Origin: Candidatus Hermodarchaeota archaeon
GTDB lineage: Archaea; Asgardarchaeota; Hermodarchaeia; Hermodarchaeales; Hermodarchaeaceae
DNA: 64,000 nucleotides
Assembly (NCBI GenBank): GCA_016839805.1
Contig: JAEOTO010000006.1
Coordinates: 1 to 64,000, forward strand
Reading direction: 5' to 3'
Notes under the pieces: generated by a model
What the model saw: only the letters and a program-made list of their open reading frames with translations
Database searches by the model: none
Told to the model about the DNA's origin: nothing
Part shown: in pieces, positions 34,188 to 42,499 of the stretch
Layout of the letters: every line of letters starts with the position of its first letter
Position numbering within the stretch: position 1 is the stretch's first letter
Made by a program: the position numbers and the translations under genes

Positions 34188-34876
34188 TTACTCGGGTTCA
34201 TCAAATCCGAGGGCTTTCAGAGCGGCAAGGATGGCTTCTTTATCGTCAACGGAAACGTCATCGACTTCAGAGCTAGCTTCGGAGACGCTCACCGTTTCAA
34301 GACCGGTTCCTTCTACAGGAGCAATAGTGGGCTCTGCTGCAACAGTTTCGGGTTCTGCGGTTTCTGCAGGTTCTGGGATTAGGTCTGGAGGTGTGGGTGT
34401 TTCTGCAGGTTCTGGTTCAGTGAATGCCTCGGCAGCTGCAATGGGTTCAGAGGCTGCTGCTGGCATTTTACGGAACCCAAGGAGTTGGTCGGGTTCTAAG
34501 GGATGGGATTCCATGATTTTGGTCACTTTGGTTGCATAAATTTTCATTAATCCGATATAGTAGCCCAGTCGAATTTGATCTCGGCTAGCGCCAACCAAGA
34601 GGGTTTCGGGGGTCCCTCGCATGATAATGGTGAAACCTTTGTTTCCTCTTAGTATCACCTCGGATAAAGTACCTTGACTTAATTGTCGAAGCGTTTCTTC
34701 GCCAACATTAACTAGCGTGGCTGTCGCTGCAGAAAAAATATCCGAGTCCACATCACCACTAACCGCACAAGCGAGCCGAATACCCTCACGAGTAACTACA
34801 GCAAGAGCTTCTAATCCAGTTGATTGCTCGATGCGTCGCATTAAATCCTGTAAATCTTTAAAGGGAGTCTCAGCCA
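34188..34876 (-). CDS. Roadblock/LC7-domain protein with long acidic Pro/Ala-rich tail
   Basis: 229 aa. Residues 5-120 are a Roadblock/LC7 domain: helix DLQDLMRRIEQSTGLEALAVVTREGI, strands with LSEVILRGNKGFTIIMRG and a helix IRLGYYIGLMKIYATKV. Residues 130-215 are low complexity, with Pro, Glu, Ala and Thr repeats (EPEPAETPTPPDLIPEPAETAEPE). A short final helix DDKEAILAALKALGF could be a binding peptide. Roadblock proteins act as partners or activators of small GTPases of the MglA/Rag/Arf group. GTG 34889 is an alternative start. Confidence 0.85.
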
Positions 34877-35053
34877 TCGTCCAACTCACTCTGTGAACCT
34901 GTCTTGATTGTTCTCTCCCCTGTTTCCTATATCAACCTTGCTGTACCCATAGCTAGAGTTTTCATCGGGTTGCGAGCGTCTAAAATTTAGTGATGCAAAA
35001 AGATTACTTTCAGTTTCCCCTACTAGTCAAGGGTTTGCTTGAACGTATTGGAG

Positions 35054-35061
35054 TTTAAATA
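35054..35061 (+). promoter_or_regulatory. TATA box of the Orc1/Cdc6-like gene (leaderless start)
   Basis: TTTAAATA lies centred about 24 nt before GTG 35082. The start codon would then be at the 5' end of the mRNA, which explains why no ribosome site is seen. Confidence 0.5.
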
Positions 35062-35081
35062 TCTTCTGCGAGAATCGCAAA

Positions 35082-36194
35082 GTGGGACAAGTAACCATGG
35101 CGTCCTCTGTTAATGCGCTCTTCAACGTGAACTATTTACCAACTCGGCTTCTGCATCGAAATCAGGAACTTATAACACTTACAAACCTCTTCAACTCTAA
35201 GGAAGGCACAACTGAACCGATCAATATTTTGGTGCATGGCAGCTTTGGCATAGGTCGTACCACTCTTCTCCGCTTCTTTGGGCAACACGAGTTAAGCATT
35301 TACCACCGCCCGTTCATTAATTTCCAACACAAAGAAACAGATGAAATCATAGACGATACACTTCATGCCCTACTCCCCACTGCTAACAATTCCATACCTT
35401 CTCTCGAACAATGGACTCTGATTAAACGGCTGATTAGGAAGGCTGAATCGCCCCTTGTTTTCACTTTTGATGACGTAAACTCTCAAACAATGAAGATCTA
35501 TAGTAAATTCATCAAGGTGTGCAAAGAAAACGGTGTCTCCTCAATGGCTACAGCACCTCTCTACTTTCCCCGCCAACTCGATGGCGAGATATCACGGTTT
35601 CTTGATGTTTCTCTCGAGTTAGAGCCTTTTTCCGATCATCAATTTCTGGACATCATTAAACAACGTGTGGCTGAAGTTTTTCCTCATCCAGTTCACTCAC
35701 AAGTTACCGAATTCATGGCCGATATTATTTGTATGTTAGATTTCCAACGTCCCGCTACTGTCGTTGAATTACTCCAAAATCTACATCCTCTGATTTCCCA
35801 TACACAAGTTATTACTGCGAACAAAATCCGTCAGGCTTGTCTAAATTCACGAACCTTACACTATGATTTTTGGAATGGTCATCTCTCGAGTCTCACTGAA
35901 TTAGATGCAACGACTATCCTTTTGCTCCAAGCTGTTGGGTTATACTTCACCAATAATCCTGGTCACATATACGTAAGACAATCTAGTTTATTCAATCAGT
36001 ATCAGCAAGTTGCAGAGGGAATAGGGTTTCGTTCAACATCCTCGCAGTTCTTTAGAGCATTGAATACGCTTCTATTTCAAGATCTCTTACTCCGATCTCG
36101 TTATGACTCTCAGAATTACTTTACCCTCCTTCCTGCTGAGGGTTACATCGAAATCGTTGAGTTGCTTCTTGGTGAATACCAACTAGAACAGTAG
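35082..36194 (+). CDS. Orc1/Cdc6-like AAA+ ATPase with altered Walker motifs
   Basis: 370 aa. The opening LFNVNYLPTRLLHRNQELITLTNLF matches the start of archaeal Orc1/Cdc6 (F-x-n-x-x-x-L-x-x-x-y-L-P-x-x-L-x-x-R-x-x-E). The P-loop reads HGSFGIGRTTLLRF, with Arg where the essential Walker A Lys belongs, and Walker B reads FTFDDV rather than DExD. ATP hydrolysis is therefore doubtful. The C-terminal 120 residues look like a winged helix. It may be a regulatory paralogue of the initiator rather than an active one. GTG 35082 is used because the TATA box fits a leaderless start; ATG 35097 is possible. Confidence 0.7.
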   Translation: MGQVTMASSVNALFNVNYLPTRLLHRNQELITLTNLFNSKEGTTEPINILVHGSFGIGRTTLLRFFGQHELSIYHRPFINFQHKETDEIIDDTLHALLPTANNSIPSLEQWTLIKRLIRKAESPLVFTFDDVNSQTMKIYSKFIKVCKENGVSSMATAPLYFPRQLDGEISRFLDVSLELEPFSDHQFLDIIKQRVAEVFPHPVHSQVTEFMADIICMLDFQRPATVVELLQNLHPLISHTQVITANKIRQACLNSRTLHYDFWNGHLSSLTELDATTILLLQAVGLYFTNNPGHIYVRQSSLFNQYQQVAEGIGFRSTSSQFFRALNTLLFQDLLLRSRYDSQNYFTLLPAEGYIEIVELLLGEYQLEQ

Positions 36195-36214
36195 ATTGTG
36201 AACAGAGAAGCGTT

Positions 36215-36799
36215 TTAATTACTGGATTGGTTTTTTACGAGTGCCCGTGCCAGAATGCGTGCTACTCGAATCGGTTCTGGAATTCCTCCAAAGCGGGTGA
36301 ATCTTTTTAACACTCCTTTTACAATCTGCTTTTTACAACCAATGAATTGTCCATAGACTATATGCTGATTACTGAGTGAAAAGGACTGGATCTCACCATT
36401 TCGACGATAAACTTTCAACCGCTCCTTCCAACCTGAAGGAAAGGTCGATTTCAAATGGGCTTCTAAATCCTCTTGGGGCTCTCCTGTAATACTAATCACA
36501 GGAAGATTTGTTGCTTCGTGCACTTCTGCTAAGTTAATAATATTGTACCCAGCAAGTATACAACCATGAATCATGATGCCATTCAAATCAGCTCTCGCCA
36601 GCCGTTGAACCATACCAATTATCGTATCTGTCGCATCCATTCCCCTAACCGTCACTTTCGACCATACTATTCCGTCAATAATCAAATCCGCACGTATCAC
36701 TATACCGCCAAGTACGGAGTGACTGGCTCCCATTAGTCCACTTTCTGCTATACCTAATAAACGAGCAGCTGGTTTCAATAATGAGGTTTCAGGAGTCAC
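36215..36799 (-). CDS. DUF99 (UPF0215) family protein, endonuclease V-like fold
   Basis: 194 aa. Family pattern: GGIVIRADLIIDGIVWSKVTVRGMDATDTI, then IMIHGCILAGYNIINLAEVHEATNLPVISI, and the closing RFGGIPEPIRVARILA, all typical of archaeal DUF99. The family is structurally related to endonuclease V. The usual N-terminal acidic motif (GIDDG) here reads GIAESG, so the metal site may be altered. Function unknown. It starts with GTG. Confidence 0.82.
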   Translation of the reverse strand: MTPETSLLKPAARLLGIAESGLMGASHSVLGGIVIRADLIIDGIVWSKVTVRGMDATDTIIGMVQRLARADLNGIMIHGCILAGYNIINLAEVHEATNLPVISITGEPQEDLEAHLKSTFPSGWKERLKVYRRNGEIQSFSLSNQHIVYGQFIGCKKQIVKGVLKRFTRFGGIPEPIRVARILARALVKNQSSN

Positions 36800-36862
36800 T
36801 GCAAAACGCCGTATAAGATTACGACGTCCGGGAAGAAAAAGGGAAGGGGTGGAAGAGAACAG

Positions 36863-38380
36863 CTAGGCAGGAGCATTGATTTTCTTCCCTGGATGCTCCG
36901 TCTGCCATTCTTCCACAGGAATTGCAAATTTTTCTTCGATTTTTGCTCGGTGAAGGCTGTTCATCGCACAGAACGGTACAATTCGACCATCAGGAACAGC
37001 ATAATGAATACCACAGCGTTCAAGGCGTTCTAGGTCGAAATTGTAGGGATCTTGGAAATGCATCGAACCAATCATAATAATGCGTTCCATGAATTCAGCT
37101 AATGAGTCGTAGTCTTTTTTCCGTAAGAAATTATTAGCAAGGTTGAAGAGAAGTCCCTTCTTCTTGAAGAAGCGCATAGCACCAATGATTCCTCGCAAGG
37201 TACCACGGGTTTTCCTGCCTTTTTCATAATCAGTTGCCATTTTCTCCAGTGTACCAAGGAATTGTTCCACTTTCACATAATCAGTAATTGGTTTGTAGGT
37301 TCCATCTTCTTCGATGAGGATGAAGGTGGCCATTCCACAGGCAGGATGGGTTGAAAATTCGACTGCTGGTGCTCCACCTCGTGCACCAAGGGCGCGGGCT
37401 AGGGGAACTACGAAGGGTACTGGATACCAGTCAGTACGCTTGATTACACCGTCCGTTTGCTCTTCAGCAAGTTGCATTAAATCTGGGATGGTGATGCGCA
37501 TTTCTTGGCGTTTATCATAGTCGATTCGCCCGGTAATAGAGACTGGTTGAAAGTTGATACAGCGTATAATATCGTGATTTTCAACACCAAACCGGATGAT
37601 ATCCCCAATTTGTTCGTGGTTTACGCCACGAACAAGGGTTGGGACAAGTACAATGCTTCGAAGGCCCTCCTCACGACAGCGTTCTAATGCTTTTTTCTTT
37701 TGAGAAAGAAGGTTAACACCACGGGCAGCAAGATATGGCTCTGGAGTCACCCCATCAAACTGCATATAAACTGTGCTTAGTCCAGCTTCTGCTAGCTTCT
37801 TAGGATACCCTTTCTTCGTCAGCATAAGGCCATTGGTGGCAATTTCAACATGTGGAAAACCGGCGTCTTTTGCGGCTTTGATGATTTCAGGAAGATCCGC
37901 ACGCATTGTAGGTTCGCCACCAGCGAATTGAACGGCTGGCGCTGGAACAGGTCGATTTGCCCTTAGATTTGCTAGCATTTCCTTAATTTCGTCCATGCTT
38001 GGTTCATAGACGTAACCTGCCTTCCCGGCGTGGGCAAAGCAGATCGGGCATTCAAGGTTGCACCGGTTTGTAACATCAATTAGTGCAAGGCAAGTGTGGG
38101 TCTTGTGATTAGGGCAGAGTCCACAGTCATTGGGACATTGATTTACGGTTTCGGTTCTGGGGTTTTCAAGGCCAAGTCCTTTGTATGCAAAATTAAAGGC
38201 TCGGTGGAAATCTTCTGCGTTAGACCAATAAACATCTTTGAACTCACCATGTTCTTTGCACTTTTTTTGAATCATGACTTTGCCATCTTCTTCATAGACT
38301 TCTGCTTCAAGCGTGCAGAAGCATTCGGGACAGATGGACTTGGTAGTATAGGGGAGTTCTTTGGGGGCCATTTTTTCCAT
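36863..38380 (-). CDS. tes: Radical SAM enzyme of the tetraether synthase (Tes/MJ0619) family
   Basis: 505 aa. An N-terminal zinc-ribbon-like part (SICPECFCTLEAEVYEEDGK, CKEHG) and an additional cluster region CPNDCGLCPNHKTHTC precede the radical SAM motif IDVTNRCNLECPICF. A C-terminal cysteine region (RCGIHYAVPDGRIVPFC) follows. This arrangement matches the MJ0619/MA_1486 family shown to join two C20 diether lipids into tetraether (GDGT) lipids. Paralogues with other roles exist, so the exact reaction is inferred. Divergent from the RHH regulator gene at 38541. Confidence 0.78.
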   Translation of the reverse strand: MEKMAPKELPYTTKSICPECFCTLEAEVYEEDGKVMIQKKCKEHGEFKDVYWSNAEDFHRAFNFAYKGLGLENPRTETVNQCPNDCGLCPNHKTHTCLALIDVTNRCNLECPICFAHAGKAGYVYEPSMDEIKEMLANLRANRPVPAPAVQFAGGEPTMRADLPEIIKAAKDAGFPHVEIATNGLMLTKKGYPKKLAEAGLSTVYMQFDGVTPEPYLAARGVNLLSQKKKALERCREEGLRSIVLVPTLVRGVNHEQIGDIIRFGVENHDIIRCINFQPVSITGRIDYDKRQEMRITIPDLMQLAEEQTDGVIKRTDWYPVPFVVPLARALGARGGAPAVEFSTHPACGMATFILIEEDGTYKPITDYVKVEQFLGTLEKMATDYEKGRKTRGTLRGIIGAMRFFKKKGLLFNLANNFLRKKDYDSLAEFMERIIMIGSMHFQDPYNFDLERLERCGIHYAVPDGRIVPFCAMNSLHRAKIEEKFAIPVEEWQTEHPGKKINAPA

Positions 38381-38405
38381 TTTGTGTAATCGCTCCTATG
38401 TGGTT

Positions 38406-38421
38406 ACCACTCAGTAGTGGT
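38406..38421. promoter_or_regulatory. Inverted repeat upstream of tes
   Basis: ACCACT-CAGT-AGTGGT, a perfect 6-bp repeat with a 4-bp spacer, lies 26-41 bp upstream of the tes start. The sequence differs from the RHH operator at 38518, so another factor may bind it. Confidence 0.35.
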
Positions 38422-38512
38422 GATTTTCTAGTGAATCGCACATGAGTTTCTTAAAAGGCTTTTCCGAAAAATCCGAGTAGGAGAACGATAGTTTAAGTCG
38501 GGTGAAAGTGTT

Positions 38513-38554
38513 TTTATATTACCCAGGTATACCCCAGGGTATGTCCCGGGTAAT
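38513..38554 (+). promoter_or_regulatory. Promoter and autoregulatory operator of the RHH gene
   Basis: A TATA box (TTTATATT, 38513-38520) lies 25 nt before ATG 38541, so the mRNA is probably leaderless. ATTACCC (38518-38524) and GGGTAAT (38548-38554) form an outer dyad, and ATACCC (38529-38534) with GGGTAT (38537-38542) an inner dyad on nearly the same centre. Repeated TACCC/GGGTA half-sites thus cover TATA box, start point and start codon. Confidence 0.6.
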
Positions 38555-38738
38555 ACGCTTGCATTTGGTCTCCGTAAAGCTTCCCAAAGCCTATGTAAAG
38601 GGGCTCGATACACTCGTTGAAAGAGGAACATATCCTACACGCAGTGAAGCGATTCGTGTGGCAATCCGTGATCTGCTCAAGCGGGAACTATGGATATCAG
38701 GGTCTCCTCTCACAATGCCTAGAAAAGCTGAGGACTAA
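38541..38738 (+). CDS. Ribbon-helix-helix (CopG/MetJ-like) transcription regulator
   Basis: 65 aa. A beta-strand IRLHLVSVKLP is followed by helix-turn-helix AYVKGLDTLVERGTYPTRSEAIRVAIRDLLKREL, the standard RHH DNA-binding unit, which acts as a dimer. The ORF is open upstream, but ATG 38541 is correct: the TATA box and operator would otherwise lie inside the gene and the RHH strand begins at once. It probably represses itself through the dyad over its start codon and may also act on the divergent tes gene. Confidence 0.85.
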   Translation: MSRVIRLHLVSVKLPKAYVKGLDTLVERGTYPTRSEAIRVAIRDLLKRELWISGSPLTMPRKAED

Positions 38739-38755
38739 TATCAATATTTTAGGCA

Positions 38756-39850
38756 TTACCGTTCGCGGTTCCCTTGGATAAATTCTTCAACGCGTTGTTT
38801 CGCAATACTATCCTCAATCTGCTCTGGAGGATGCTTAAAGGAATAACTCGAGATGCTCATCAGAGGACCACTGGTCCCTCGATCCAAAGCAATTTTCGTT
38901 GCACGAATGACGTCGGCAACGACCCCAGCACTATTCGGCGAATCTTCCACAGAGAGTTTCAACGCAATGTGAATCGGCATACCGCCCCATTTCTTTCCTT
39001 GCGCATGAATATAACACACCTTAGTATCATCCAGGAAAGGAACATAATCACTAGGACCAATACGCGTAGGCACAGGATAATCCAGAATGCTAGTCACAGC
39101 CTCAGTTTTGCTAATACGTTTACTCGCTAGGCGGTTTTCTGCAGTCATATTTTCAAAATCGGTATTCCCACCGATGTTGAGTTGGTAGGTTTCATCAATT
39201 TCTACTCCGCGATCAGAAAGAAGTTGGGCAATTACCCGGTGAAGAATTGTCGCGCCCACTTGGCTTTTGATATCGTCTCCTGCCATCGGAAGTCCTGCCT
39301 TACGGTATTTCTCTTGCCACCCGCTATCGGATACGATAAATTCAGGGATGCAATTAATAAAAGCGCAGCCTGCATTGAGGGCAGCTTGGGCGTAAAATCG
39401 AGACGCCTCAGCACTACCTACTGGAAGAAAGTTGACGAGAATCTCTGCGCTAGAATTACGAAGTTCTTCACTGATATCCACAGGCTTCATCTCTTTGGGA
39501 TCATAGACATTAAAAGAATCCTGCATGTGTTCAGCAACTCCATCTAATATTGGTGCTGGAAGAACTTTGACTCCTACTTTCGGAGTATCTGCAAATTTAA
39601 TTACGCAATTAGGGTGAACAAAGATTGCATCGCTGATATCTTTCCCGATCTTCCCAGAATTCACTTCAAAAGCAGCAACGAATTTAATATCCCCGGGTAG
39701 ATATCCGCCAAAGGAAGGGTGCATCAACCCTGTAACCCGCTCTTCTTTTCCCGTAACATCTTTGTAATAATTTATGCCTTGAACGAGGCTTGAGGCGCAA
39801 TTACCAAGACCTGCGATGGCGACTTTAATCGGTCCCATGTTAAACACCAT
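38756..39850 (-). CDS. ino1: myo-Inositol-1-phosphate synthase
   Basis: Converts glucose 6-phosphate to L-myo-inositol 1-phosphate, used for archaeal inositol phospholipids or compatible solutes. The NAD-binding opening IKVAIAGLGNCASSLVQGI, then LVNFLPVGS, AGDDIKSQVGATILHR and LNIGGNTDFENM are characteristic. Length (364 aa) fits archaeal enzymes. A TATA box (39869-39880, ATATATTATAT) is 25 nt before ATG 39850, suggesting a leaderless start there. ATG 39838, preceded by GGTG, could also be used. Confidence 0.93.
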   Translation of the reverse strand: MVFNMGPIKVAIAGLGNCASSLVQGINYYKDVTGKEERVTGLMHPSFGGYLPGDIKFVAAFEVNSGKIGKDISDAIFVHPNCVIKFADTPKVGVKVLPAPILDGVAEHMQDSFNVYDPKEMKPVDISEELRNSSAEILVNFLPVGSAEASRFYAQAALNAGCAFINCIPEFIVSDSGWQEKYRKAGLPMAGDDIKSQVGATILHRVIAQLLSDRGVEIDETYQLNIGGNTDFENMTAENRLASKRISKTEAVTSILDYPVPTRIGPSDYVPFLDDTKVCYIHAQGKKWGGMPIHIALKLSVEDSPNSAGVVADVIRATKIALDRGTSGPLMSISSYSFKHPPEQIEDSIAKQRVEEFIQGNRER

Positions 39851-39991
39851 GAGCTAATAGTTTATGATGATATAATATATGGGCGATTAAGCCACGAACA
39901 CCATTTAAGCATTTCTCCTTTTTTCCCAGACTACCCAATCAAAGACAGCAACTTAAAATCGGTGTATTCTCTTTATCGCTAGCGAGCAGCC

Positions 39992-41143
39992 ATGTCATTC
40001 CTCTACTCCCACACAAAGCGTTCAAGCATTCTACTTCCAATTCTCGTCGCTATCGGCATGATTGCCTACTTCATCGCTCTAATTTATGCCCTGAACTTTT
40101 ACTTTCCGTTACCAACATCAAGTGCAATTCGATACGCTGTTATGCCGGTTGCGTTTGCCTTTCCTTGGATTCTCTTTGTATACATCTTCCGCGAACGCAC
40201 AATCAATGCTTCAGATATCATGAACCGAAAGGGAAACCTCATTCCACTTCGATGGCGAATGTTGTACGGATTCAACACCCTCATCATCCTTGCCTTCTTC
40301 ATTTTTCCTTTCATCTCACCGCCCCTAGCCATTTTTGCAGCCCTTGTTCTAGCATACCGTATTGTCCATTACTCAGAAAAAATATGGGAAAAAACCCAAG
40401 GCACCCGATTAGGCTACACTCTTATTCTCTTCCTGCTCCTAGCTGCCATTCCCATCTACTTGACAATCATTTGGTTTCAATACTTCATCACATACGTCGC
40501 GTTCTTCATTCTCATGGTCTGGATTACAAATTTTGATTTAATGTATTTCACATCACTTTGTATTGTAAATGCTCTCTCAGTGGGTGCACTGCTCGCCCTC
40601 TCCTACGGCACCCTGGACGAACGAGGAAAACTCCAATACGCTGACAGCAAAAAAATGTGGCTAATTTACTTCGCGCAATTAATTTTAATCAGCGCTCAAT
40701 GGATTCTCTTTAACCCCTTCTACCAGTTTTACAGCATTTGGGGGTTCACCTTAGCCACACCTGACCCCATCGGCTTTGCTGGAACACTAGGTAATATTAC
40801 TTACATCAACTACCTTAGTCTGGCCATTATCGGTATTGTGTACATCGTCAAGTTTGCTGTCGGAATGGGCGGTGAATTGAAACTATCAATAATTGGTGTA
40901 TTATTTGCCGCAGCATTCCTCATCGTCGAAATTCTCTCAAGCCTCTTCATCTTCCCAGGCACCATCCTACGACCCGCACTAATCATCGGTTCAAGTCTCC
41001 TATTCGTTATCGCCTTTACCATCAGCTTCTTCGCCGCCCCCGACGAACTCATCGAAGGAGACGAACCCATCACAGAGGAAATCGATAGCCTAGAAGAACT
41101 AACCACAGACGAACCAGAAACTACGACTGAAGAAGAAGAATGA
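39992..41143 (+). CDS. Multi-pass membrane protein with acidic C-terminal tail, unknown
   Basis: 383 aa with about ten hydrophobic helices and an acidic cytoplasmic tail (ELIEGDEPITEEIDSLEELT onward). Short loops carry few charged residues. No transporter signature is recognised. The gene is extremely rich in C-ending codons from start to end, unlike the next genes downstream, where the composition reverses. Confidence 0.65.
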   Translation: MSFLYSHTKRSSILLPILVAIGMIAYFIALIYALNFYFPLPTSSAIRYAVMPVAFAFPWILFVYIFRERTINASDIMNRKGNLIPLRWRMLYGFNTLIILAFFIFPFISPPLAIFAALVLAYRIVHYSEKIWEKTQGTRLGYTLILFLLLAAIPIYLTIIWFQYFITYVAFFILMVWITNFDLMYFTSLCIVNALSVGALLALSYGTLDERGKLQYADSKKMWLIYFAQLILISAQWILFNPFYQFYSIWGFTLATPDPIGFAGTLGNITYINYLSLAIIGIVYIVKFAVGMGGELKLSIIGVLFAAAFLIVEILSSLFIFPGTILRPALIIGSSLLFVIAFTISFFAAPDELIEGDEPITEEIDSLEELTTDEPETTTEEEE

Positions 41144-41160
41144 TAACCAGTTAGGATGTG

Positions 41161-41517
41161 CTAGACGTTGCGAAGGAACGCAGGTACCTCTGATAATTCA
41201 ATCAGAGGTATGTAAAGCCACTTACGATCAAAAGTACCTGAAGCATAATCCCACTGCTCCTCCGGATCCGACTTGTACTTAATGAATGGTCCTTTTGGTC
41301 CCTTATCAAGCTCTACATACAAAAACAGCGGAAGCCCTTCAAGGTTATAATATGCTGGAATTGTGGTAGTTGTCCCCATGATGTGTTTGTTTCCTTTTTT
41401 GAAGTGTAGAATTGTAGCGGTGCGTTCGCGAACGGCCCAGAAATGTACTAAGCGTACTAGGTTATTGAGGTCTTTGATTTTCATGCGGACAGCGGGTTTG
41501 ATGTCGATATCTGTCAA
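41161..41517 (-). CDS. Hypothetical protein
   Basis: 118 aa, soluble. A helix NNLVRLVHFWAVRERTATILHFKKG is followed by beta-rich segments (PLFLYVELDKGPKGPFIKYKS, WLYIPLIEL). No family recognised. It begins with TTG and ends 17 bp from the convergent membrane protein gene. Confidence 0.55.
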   Translation of the reverse strand: MTDIDIKPAVRMKIKDLNNLVRLVHFWAVRERTATILHFKKGNKHIMGTTTTIPAYYNLEGLPLFLYVELDKGPKGPFIKYKSDPEEQWDYASGTFDRKWLYIPLIELSEVPAFLRNV

Positions 41518-41622
41518 GGTTATCAGCTCTGCGTCTTAATTGTATCCAGAAGATAAAGGCTTTGCTTGATTGAATCTTAGTACCAGCAGTTTTAAGGAAG
41601 CTCGTTTAGGTCCTAGTTTGCA

Positions 41623-42402
41623 ATGGAGTTTCGTGTTGCTTGTGCACAAATGGATATTGCCCTTGGAGATAAAGAGGTGAACTTTGAAACCGCAGTGCAA
41701 ATGGTTAAAGAAGCGGCAAGCCGGAAAGTAGACGTATTAGTACTGCCTGAATTATTCACAACTGGTTATTGTTTAGAAAAAGCTAACGAACTTGGTGAGT
41801 CACCAAACGGGCATTCTATTGAGCTCCTTCGTGACTTAGCTGGTCGATTTCGTATCTTCTTAGTTGCTGGAAGTATTTTAGAAAAACGAGGCCAAGAAAT
41901 CTTCAATACATGCCATTTGATTGGCAAGGATGGTAAACTACTTGGATTTTATGATAAAGTACAATTATTTCCACCATTTGACGAAAATCGGTATTTATCT
42001 GCTGGCTCTGAAACTCCCATTTTTAAAACGGGATTTGGGATTTTTGGTGTGATGATTTGTTTTGATCTCCGGTTTCCTGAACTAGCACGTACACTGGCTG
42101 TGAATGGTGCACAGGTGATTTTTTGTCCAGCTGAATTTCCAACAGAGCGTATTGCTGTATGGGCGACATTGTTACGAGCGAGAGCAATAGAAAATCAAGT
42201 TTTTGTGGTTGGCTGCAATCGGGTGGGAAGCGACGGTAAACATGTATTCGGTGGACGAAGCGCCATCATCAATCCAGAAGGGGTTACTTTAGCCCAAGCC
42301 TATGATAGACCTCAATTGATTGATGTTGAGATAAATCTCGATGAAATAGAAGATGTCCGGCAAAGCCTCCCTTTGATGAAGTATCGACATAAAGATTTCT
42401 AG
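41623..42402 (+). CDS. Carbon-nitrogen hydrolase (nitrilase superfamily, omega-amidase-like)
   Basis: 259 aa. The catalytic triad is visible: Glu in VLVLPELFTTGY, Lys in GFYDKVQLFPPF, and Cys in GVMICFDLRFPEL. The compact length without extra domains resembles YafV/omega-amidase and archaeal CN-hydrolases that deamidate 2-oxoglutaramate or similar amides. Substrate not determinable. Stand-alone gene with plus-strand composition richer in G than upstream. Confidence 0.88.
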   Translation: MEFRVACAQMDIALGDKEVNFETAVQMVKEAASRKVDVLVLPELFTTGYCLEKANELGESPNGHSIELLRDLAGRFRIFLVAGSILEKRGQEIFNTCHLIGKDGKLLGFYDKVQLFPPFDENRYLSAGSETPIFKTGFGIFGVMICFDLRFPELARTLAVNGAQVIFCPAEFPTERIAVWATLLRARAIENQVFVVGCNRVGSDGKHVFGGRSAIINPEGVTLAQAYDRPQLIDVEINLDEIEDVRQSLPLMKYRHKDF

Positions 42403-42499
42403 TGTTAGGAATCCGCCAGGAATCAAATCGTTAAATCGGAAATTAACAACCGATGATACCAACTTCTTCCGAATTGGTTACAACTTTCTTTGAGATAGA

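Noticed and set aside
34890-35081. Possible replication origin upstream of the Orc1/Cdc6-like gene
   Set aside because: The gap is only about 190 bp, and I found no repeated ORB-like elements, only isolated TTTCC/CCCC tracts. The ATPase itself has lost key residues.
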